A stretch of DNA of 64,000 bases from the NCBI RefSeq assembly GCF_001205715.1, contig NZ_AQQZ01000001.1:186001-250000 (forward strand), in the 5' to 3' direction. Position 1 is the stretch's first letter, and each line of letters begins with the position of its first letter. The position numbers and the translations under genes were made by a program. The notes beneath the pieces are model-generated. The model was not told where the DNA came from. It saw only the letters and a list, made by a program, of their open reading frames with translations, and searched no databases. The DNA is from Pseudaestuariivita atlantica. GTDB lineage: Bacteria; Pseudomonadota; Alphaproteobacteria; Rhodobacterales; Rhodobacteraceae. Positions 58,902 through 64,000 of the stretch are shown one piece after another.

Positions 58902-60275
58902 ATGTCCCTCACCGAAGTTCTGGACCGGATCGACAGTGATCTCGATGCCGCCGTCGACCGCCTGATGGCGCTGCTGCGCATCCCGTCGATATCGACCGAC
59001 CCGGCCTATGCCGCCGAATGCGACCGCGCCGCCGACTGGCTGGTGGAGGATCTGCGCGGGCTGGGCGTCAGGGCGGAAAAGCGCGCCACGCCGGGGCACC
59101 CGATGGTCGTGGGCCATGTCGAGGGCGAGGGGCCGCACCTTCTGTTTTACGGCCATTACGACGTGCAACCCGTTGATCCGCTTGAACTGTGGGACACGCC
59201 GCCCTTCGAGCCGGAATTGCAGGACACGCCCAAGGGCCGGGTGCTGCGCGGGCGCGGCACGTCGGACGACAAGGGCCAGTTGATGACATTCGTCGAGGCC
59301 TGCCGCGCGTGGAAGGCGGTGCATGGCAGCCTGCCGTGCCGCATCACCTTTTTCTTCGAGGGGGAGGAGGAATCGGGCTCGCCGTCGCTGGTGCCGTTCA
59401 TGAAGGAGAACCGCGAGGAGCTGACCTCGGACATCGCGCTGATCTGCGACACGGGCCTTTTCGGCCATGACACGCCCGCCATCGTGACGATGCTGCGCGG
59501 CATGTTGCAGGAGGAGGTCACGATCACCGGCCCGTCGAAGGACCTGCATTCCGGCATGTTCGGCGGCATCGCCCGCAACCCCGCGCATGTGCTGACGGAC
59601 GTGCTGGCGGCGCTGCATGACGAAAAGGGCGCGGTCACGGTGCCCGGTTTCTACGACGACGTGCCGGAACTCCCGCCCGCCATCGCGGCGCAGTGGGAGG
59701 CGCTGAATTTCGACGCGGGCAAGTTCCTTGGCGAGGTGGGGCTGAAGCATCCGGCGGGCGAAGAGGGGCGTTCGGGGCTGGAGATGATCTGGTCCCGACC
59801 GACGGCGGAAGTGAACGGCATGTGGTCGGGATATACCGGCGAGGGGTTCAAGACGGTGCTGCCGTCCAAGGCCCATGCCAAGATCAGTTTCCGGCTGGTG
59901 GGTGACCAGGATCCGCACAAGATCAGCACCGCGTTCCGCCAGTTCGTGCGTGACCGGGTGCCCGAGGATTGCACGGTGGATTTCGTGGACGGGATGGGGG
60001 CTTCTCCGGCGTCCGCCATGTCGACGGAGCATCCGGCGTTCGAGGCCGCACGCGGTGCCTTGTCGGACGAATGGCCGAACGCGGCGGCCTTCGTGGGCTG
60101 TGGCGGGTCGATCCCGATCGCGGGTTATTTCAAGTCGATCACCGGAACGGATGCGATGCTGATCGGGTTCGGGCGGGACGACGACCAGCTCCATTCCCCG
60201 AACGAGAAATACGACCTTGAGTGTTTCCACAAGGGCATCCGCAGCTGGGCGCGGATCCTTGATGCGCTGACGTGA
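58902..60275 (+). CDS. M20-family metallopeptidase (dipeptidase type)
   Basis: 457 residues. The di-zinc site is visible as GHYDVQPVD (His85, Asp87), GTSDDKGQ (bridging Asp) and FEGEEESGSPS (catalytic Glu pair); a dimerisation domain lies between and HSPNEKYDLECFHKG near the end supplies the last ligand. This subgroup hydrolyses dipeptides or acylated amino acids. The ATG has AAGGAG 5 bases upstream; a GTG overlapping that site would add two residues. The next gene overlaps its stop (GTGA). Confidence 0.9.
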   Translation: MSLTEVLDRIDSDLDAAVDRLMALLRIPSISTDPAYAAECDRAADWLVEDLRGLGVRAEKRATPGHPMVVGHVEGEGPHLLFYGHYDVQPVDPLELWDTPPFEPELQDTPKGRVLRGRGTSDDKGQLMTFVEACRAWKAVHGSLPCRITFFFEGEEESGSPSLVPFMKENREELTSDIALICDTGLFGHDTPAIVTMLRGMLQEEVTITGPSKDLHSGMFGGIARNPAHVLTDVLAALHDEKGAVTVPGFYDDVPELPPAIAAQWEALNFDAGKFLGEVGLKHPAGEEGRSGLEMIWSRPTAEVNGMWSGYTGEGFKTVLPSKAHAKISFRLVGDQDPHKISTAFRQFVRDRVPEDCTVDFVDGMGASPASAMSTEHPAFEAARGALSDEWPNAAAFVGCGGSIPIAGYFKSITGTDAMLIGFGRDDDQLHSPNEKYDLECFHKGIRSWARILDALT

Positions 60276-61150
60276 TCGCGGGCTTCGACACCGGGCGGCA
60301 GGGCGGGCTGGCCTATGCCGCAGGCGGCGAGGGGCCGCCCCTGGTGTTGCTGCACGGGTTTCCGCAGACCCACGCGATGTGGGCGCATATCGCGCCGATT
60401 CTGGCGCTCACCCATCGCGTGATCTGCCCCGACCTGCCGGGATATGGCGACAGCGATACGCCGGGGCTGGAGGGTGCGAGTTTCCGCGCCATGGGTCAGG
60501 CGGTGCTGGGCTTGCTGGATCATTTGGGCGTGGAGCGGTTCGCACTGGTGGGGCACGACCGGGGCGGGCGCGTGGCGCACCGGCTGTGCCTAGATGCGCC
60601 GGACCGGGTGGACCGGGTGGCGCTGATGGACATCGTGCCGACGCACACGCTTTTGTCAGAGCTTCAACATGACGTGGCAACCGCTTATTACCACTGGTTT
60701 TTCCTTGCCCAGCCCGAGCCGTTCCCGGACACGATGATCGCCGCCGACCCGGATGCCTATTTCGAATCCTGCCTTGGCGGCTGGGGTGGTGACGGGCTGT
60801 CGGCGTTCGACCCGGCGCAGCTGGACGCCTATCGCGCGGCGTGGCGCCAGCCCGAGCGCATTCGCGGCATGTGCGACGATTACCGCGCGGGCGTGACGCG
60901 GGATTTCGAGGATGACTGCGCCGACCTCGGCGCGCGCATCCGGTGCCCGGCGCTGATCCTCTATGGAGAACAGGGGGTTATGGCGCGTTTTTATGACGTG
61001 GCCGAAACATGGGCGCCCAAGTGCACCTACATGGAGGCACAGGGCATTCCGGGCGGGCATTTCTTTCCCGATACGGCACCCGAGGTGACGGCGGCCGCAC
61101 TTGCGGCGTTCCTTGAAGAACGCGGTGCAAGTGACTCAGAAGAGGCCTGA
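60272..61150 (+). CDS. Haloacetate dehalogenase-like alpha/beta hydrolase
   Basis: 292 residues of the fluoroacetate dehalogenase group. The nucleophile motif is GHDRGGR with Asp96, Arg97 and Arg100, the acid is Asp120 in MDIVPT and the base is His263 in GGHFFPD. The cap domain keeps the halide pocket: His141-Trp142 in YHWFFLAQPEP, Trp171 in GGWGGDGLSAFDP and Tyr204 in DDYRAG. All these match fluoroacetate dehalogenase, which swaps the halogen of short 2-haloacids for hydroxyl. Relatives can be chloroacetate-specific. It starts at a GTG coupled to the peptidase and overlaps the opposing gene by 15 bases. Confidence 0.72.
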   Translation: MIAGFDTGRQGGLAYAAGGEGPPLVLLHGFPQTHAMWAHIAPILALTHRVICPDLPGYGDSDTPGLEGASFRAMGQAVLGLLDHLGVERFALVGHDRGGRVAHRLCLDAPDRVDRVALMDIVPTHTLLSELQHDVATAYYHWFFLAQPEPFPDTMIAADPDAYFESCLGGWGGDGLSAFDPAQLDAYRAAWRQPERIRGMCDDYRAGVTRDFEDDCADLGARIRCPALILYGEQGVMARFYDVAETWAPKCTYMEAQGIPGGHFFPDTAPEVTAAALAAFLEERGASDSEEA

Positions 61151-62011
61151 AAACCGCTCCGGCAGGAAGTATTGCAGGTCGTAATCGGGGCGGTCGAACT
61201 GGAAGAAGCCAGTGTCGCCACGGGGGCGGAAGGTGGCGTGCATCGCGTCGCGCAGCCAGCCAAGGTCGAACCCGTCCTGCATCTTGAGGTCCGCGAAAGC
61301 GTCGAACACGGCGCGGTCCTCGCCCCGCGCCTCGGCGAACCAGTGGCGGCCGATGGCGACTTCCTTGACCGTGCCTCCGATCTCGGTCGTGACGGCGTTG
61401 CGCTGGTTCATCGTCTCGACGTAGTTCGGGAAGTCGCAGAATTTCAGGTGGAAGAGGTAGAGCGGGTCGGGCGTGAAGAGTTTCGAGGCCTGCGTGAAAT
61501 GCCCGCCGCGCGCGATCTTGGTGCCGAGCGACACGACGCAGGGTTTGGAATAATGCGGGGCGAGGCGGACGTGGCGGCGGGGGCCGAGGATCGTGTCGGT
61601 GATGGGGTCGGGTTCAAGATCGATGCGGTGGATGACTTCGAGCCCGACAGGCGTCAGCACCCGTCGGATCGGAGCGTCGCGCAGGAAGTCCAGCAGGGAC
61701 ATCCCGGCGGCGGGGTCGATCACTACCAGTTCGTCCACGTCGCCCACGATGACGTGGTCGTAATAGCTGCGCAGGCCCGACACGATCCCGTTCAGGAGAC
61801 GCCAGCGTTTCATGTCGAAATTCTTGTGCGGGTCGCCGGGGATGCCGATAATGTTGCAGCCTTTGGCGAGGCGCGCGATCTCCTCCCCCCGACCGTGGTT
61901 CACGATATAGCAATTCTCGCGTCCCAGCATGGTGCCGTAATGGCGGAGCCATGCCTTCAGGAAGAACGCGTCGTCGCGCACCATGGTGATTGCGGCTGCG
62001 GTGGATTGCAT
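61136..62011 (-). CDS. Glycosyltransferase family 2-like protein
   Basis: 291 residues. The N-terminal AAAITMVRDDAFFLKAWLRH is the nucleotide-sugar-binding start of this GT2-like group (Glyco_tranf_2_4 type), and VGDVDELVVIDP contains the DxD metal motif. It probably adds a sugar to a surface glycan; donor and acceptor are unknown. Its end overlaps the dehalogenase-like gene tail to tail by 15 bases. It is divergent from the sulfotransferase-like gene, with 73 bases between. Confidence 0.75.
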   Translation of the reverse strand: MQSTAAAITMVRDDAFFLKAWLRHYGTMLGRENCYIVNHGRGEEIARLAKGCNIIGIPGDPHKNFDMKRWRLLNGIVSGLRSYYDHVIVGDVDELVVIDPAAGMSLLDFLRDAPIRRVLTPVGLEVIHRIDLEPDPITDTILGPRRHVRLAPHYSKPCVVSLGTKIARGGHFTQASKLFTPDPLYLFHLKFCDFPNYVETMNQRNAVTTEIGGTVKEVAIGRHWFAEARGEDRAVFDAFADLKMQDGFDLGWLRDAMHATFRPRGDTGFFQFDRPDYDLQYFLPERFSGLF

Positions 62012-62084
62012 GCGCGACCTCGTGACGGGGCCTCTTGGCGGGCCTCGGGCGCGACATTAGTAGACAGGGGGGCGTTTGTGAATC

Positions 62085-62855
62085 ATGAATGAGGCAAAAG
62101 AGCAGCCGATGATCGATCTGTCACAAACCGGCCTCAGCCTGCATCGCGCGACCGACGTGCCCATCACCCAGTTCCAGGTGCTGGGGGAGCGCGGGTCGGG
62201 CACCAACGTGGTGCGCAAGACGATGGAGAAGAACCTGCGCCTGATGCGGGTGGAGGGGCTGGGTTGGAAGCACGGGTTTCCGCACATGGTCTGTATCCCT
62301 GACGACCTGCTGGTTGTCTGCGTGGTGCGCAACGCCGCGGCGTGGGCACTGTCGATGCACAAGCGCCCGTGGCATGTCGCGCCCGAGGTGCAGGCGCTGG
62401 GCTTTTCCGAGTTCCTGCGGGCGGAGTGGCGGTCGGTCGTGGATCGCCCGCCGGATTTCGAGATGCTGAGTGACGAGTTGCACGGGCAGGGCGCGACGCT
62501 GCAATATGATCGCCACCCGATCACCGGCCTGCCGTTCGAGAACCTTTTCCGGCTGCGCACCGCCAAGCTGCGGGCGCTTGAGGGGATCGCCAACCGGGGC
62601 TGTTCGTTCGTGTTCGTGCAGCTGGAGGTGTTCCACGTGCTGGGCGAGGATTACCTGCACCAGCTGTGCGAGGCGTTCGACGTGACCCGCAAGGTGCCGC
62701 ATTTCAAGCAGGTGACGCGGCGGCTGGGCAACAAGTGGAACCAGTCCGTGCGCAATCACCGGGAGACGCCCGAGGAGATCGGCGATGCGGATGCGGAGTT
62801 CATGCTGTCGCAGCTTGATCCCGATCTGGAGGCGCGGTTCGGGTATGTTTACTGA
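62085..62855 (+). CDS. Sulfotransferase-like P-loop protein
   Basis: 256 residues. FQVLGERGSGTNVVRKTMEK resembles the 5'-phosphosulfate-binding loop of PAPS-dependent sulfotransferases, and VVCVVRNAAAWALSMHKRP resembles the 3'-phosphate-binding strand and helix. Overall similarity to characterised enzymes is low, so activity is a guess. Its place beside a glycosyltransferase suggests modification of a surface glycan. The first ATG lacks a ribosome site; MIDLSQT, eight codons later, is an alternative start. Confidence 0.55.
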   Translation: MNEAKEQPMIDLSQTGLSLHRATDVPITQFQVLGERGSGTNVVRKTMEKNLRLMRVEGLGWKHGFPHMVCIPDDLLVVCVVRNAAAWALSMHKRPWHVAPEVQALGFSEFLRAEWRSVVDRPPDFEMLSDELHGQGATLQYDRHPITGLPFENLFRLRTAKLRALEGIANRGCSFVFVQLEVFHVLGEDYLHQLCEAFDVTRKVPHFKQVTRRLGNKWNQSVRNHRETPEEIGDADAEFMLSQLDPDLEARFGYVY

Positions 62856-62933
62856 GCTTTCGGTGGGGTGAAGGGGTGTTGGGAAGCATCTGCACCTGTG
62901 TTTCTCTTCGCCAATGATGCCGCTTTGAGCCAT

Positions 62934-63084
62934 GCGCGGAATCAAGGCCGCAGGCCGCCGCGCATCGACGGGCCGCCCGCACGGCACGTCGATTTGGTGG
63001 GGCTGGGTGCTTCGCTGGGGCGGAGAGCGGGGTTTCGGAGATAAAGGTATGTAGCGGGTCGGTTGGGTCGACGCGCCGCGGCCC
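62934..63084 (-). repeat. Dispersed intergenic element, copy C
   Basis: This copy of 151 bp runs in the minus direction: box 1 at 63065-63084, a spacer with TTTAT, and box 2 at 62934-62997. Compared with copies A and B, the box 2 stem reads ATCGACG / CGTCGAT instead of ATCGCCG / CGGCGAT, a compensatory pair change. It is followed in tandem by copy D. The two copies fill most of the 423-base gap between converging genes, where no coding sequence is seen. Confidence 0.85.
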
Positions 63085-63111
63085 GTCTGGGACGTTGCCG
63101 CTTTGTGTCTG

Positions 63112-63261
63112 GCGCGGAATCGAGGCCGCGGGCCGCCGCGCATCGACGGGCCGCCCCCCGGCACGTCGATTTGGCTGGGCTTGGTGCGCAGCGTGGGCGG
63201 AGTGCGGGGTTGCGGGGATAAAGGAATTTAGCGGGGCGGGTGGATCGACGCGCCGCGGCCC
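63112..63261 (-). repeat. Dispersed intergenic element, copy D
   Basis: This copy of 150 bp has the same orientation as copy C, 178 bases away start to start. Box 1 is at 63242-63261 and box 2 at 63112-63174. It shares the ATCGACG / CGTCGAT stem with copy C, and its small hairpin is GGCC-CGC-GGCC instead of GGCC-TTC-GGCC. It ends 17 bases before the stop codon of the acetyltransferase gene. Confidence 0.85.
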
Positions 63262-63278
63262 GTCTGCAGACGTGGTGC

Positions 63279-64000
63279 TTACTTCAACGCCCGGATCGCC
63301 TTGATCAGGGGGGTGCGGTCGGGGGTGAAGCGGGGCAATTGGCCGGCGCGGGCGATGGCGTCGGGCAGGGCCACGGGGTCGTGCATGGGCAGGTCGAACA
63401 GGGCCTCGAGCTCGATCTCCCACCAGCGGCATTCCTGCAGGCCCTGCTGCACCTCCTCGGGGAAGCGGTGCTTGACCACCCGCGCGGGGTTGCCCGCGAC
63501 GACGGCATAGGGCGGCACATCGCGGGTCACGACCGCGCCGCCCGCCACCACCGCGCCGTCCCCGATGGTGATACCGCCGCGCAAAACGGCATTGTCGCCG
63601 ATCCAGACGTCGTGGCCCACGATCAGCATGCCGCGCTGCGGCTGCGGCGAGGGCACGGGCTCGCGGAAGGTCGGGCGCGTGCCGGTCTCGGCCTCCCGCG
63701 CATCCTGGTAGGCGGTGAAGAATTCGCGGTTGCTGTTGAAGAAGAGCGAGGAGGACGACGCCGCCTCGATCGGGTGGCGGTAGCCCATGAAGGAGATGTT
63801 CTCCCCCACGCTGCAATAGCGGCCAAAGCGGGACTTGGCGGGGAAGGGAGAGGCCAGTTCGGTGAACGCGCCCATTTCAGGCAGATGATAGCCCACGGCG
63901 AAGGTCGTGAACGGCTCGACCACCGCGTCACTCAGGATCGCGACCTTGCGGCCCGGCTTGATGCGCTTGACGTAATGCGACAGCGGGCGCGGTTTGCGCA
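63279..64000 (-). CDS. Hexapeptide-repeat O-acetyltransferase (CatB-like), 5' truncated by the window
   Basis: The frame is open to the window edge (the upstream residues [20 protein letters not shown] look coding), so the start is outside; 239 complete codons plus stop are visible. The left-handed beta-helix is seen in [20 protein letters not shown], then [20 protein letters not shown], typical of CatB/xenobiotic acetyltransferase-like and sugar O-acetyltransferases. The N-terminal part is unlike chloramphenicol-modifying enzymes. A role in surface glycan acetylation fits the neighbours. A GTG at 63923 could be read as a start but is probably internal. Confidence 0.8.
   Translation of the reverse strand, partial: RKPRPLSHYVKRIKPGRKVAILSDAVVEPFTTFAVGYHLPEMGAFTELASPFPAKSRFGRYCSVGENISFMGYRHPIEAASSSSLFFNSNREFFTAYQDAREAETGTRPTFREPVPSPQPQRGMLIVGHDVWIGDNAVLRGGITIGDGAVVAGGAVVTRDVPPYAVVAGNPARVVKHRFPEEVQQGLQECRWWEIELEALFDLPMHDPVALPDAIARAGQLPRFTPDRTPLIKAIRALK

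Noticed and set aside
62934-63261. The tandem repeat copies as a CRISPR array
   Set aside because: Only two units of 150 bp, with conserved boxes longer than CRISPR repeats, no uniform spacers and no cas genes nearby.
63301-63510. A plus-strand frame opposite the acetyltransferase end
   Set aside because: Shadow of the hexapeptide acetyltransferase gene, no independent support.
62800-63816. A 338-codon proline/arginine-rich minus-strand frame across the acetyltransferase and the repeats
   Set aside because: It merges an out-of-frame reading of the acetyltransferase with both repeat copies. Its apparent internal repeats come from the intergenic element, not from protein selection.

Overview
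The window looks like chromosomal core sequence of an alphaproteobacterium of the family Rhodobacteraceae (Roseobacter-type). It is GC-rich with dense, mostly overlapping operons. The evidence is a complete FnrL/cbb3 oxidase locus, the blocks rplU-rpmA-(GNATs)-obgE-proB-proA and murA-DUF2948-hisD-UPF0262-phosphatase-infA-maf-RNase-yacG, and families largely confined to that group (UPF0262, the 'component of SufBCD complex' protein, an L21 with a helix-hairpin-helix tail). This is a reading from gene content, not a computed placement. I see no phage, IS element, CRISPR array or plasmid function.

Layout. 1-0.8 kb: the 3' end of an RTX calcium-binding protein and tRNA-Arg(CCG). 0.8-11.2 kb: the microaerobic respiration locus. 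On the minus strand it reads fnrL, uspA, ccoNOQP and ccoGHIS, with hemN divergent from fnrL. Four FNR-type boxes (TTGAT-N4-ATCAA or one base off) lie in front of ccoG, ccoN, uspA and between fnrL and hemN, so one oxygen sensor probably coordinates oxidase structure, oxidase assembly, heme supply and a stress protein. 11.4-13.5 kb: a sugar-nucleotide epimerase, tRNA-Ser(CGA) and a DUF2059 protein. 13.5-20.9 kb: ribosomal proteins L21 and L27, a run of acetyltransferases and an exporter joined by 4-base overlaps, then obgE, proB and proA.

21.1-29.9 kb is the clearest accessory unit: a TauABC-like transporter, a choline-sulfatase-like enzyme, two short-chain dehydrogenases, an aldehyde dehydrogenase and a carnitine-dehydrogenase-like enzyme, all in one direction. 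It reads as uptake, desulfation and stepwise oxidation of a small sulfated (perhaps amino or quaternary ammonium) compound; the substrate is not known. 30.2-42.8 kb is housekeeping: tRNA-Asp, tRNA-Thr, murA, hisD, infA, maf, RNase E/G, yacG, ctaA and a carboxypeptidase. 42.9-51.5 kb holds a LysR regulator, gyrA, a PAS-HisKA_2 sensor kinase with an EcfG-like promoter, a SYLF lipoprotein and hemB; mfd follows.

55.2-58.8 kb is a four-carbon acid-sugar module (otnK-otnC) divergent from its likely GntR regulator, which has a sharp palindromic operator and is co-transcribed with an AbrB-family membrane protein. 58.9-61.2 kb encodes an M20 peptidase and a hydrolase with every active-site residue of fluoroacetate dehalogenase. 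61.1-64 kb carries a glycosyltransferase, a sulfotransferase-like P-loop protein and a truncated hexapeptide acetyltransferase, suggesting a surface-polymer region.

The most unusual structure that genes do not explain is a dispersed intergenic element of about 150-168 bp, present four times (32.9, 55.0, 62.9 and 63.1 kb). It has two conserved boxes at fixed spacing and a compensatory base-pair change that argues for a folded RNA or DNA structure.
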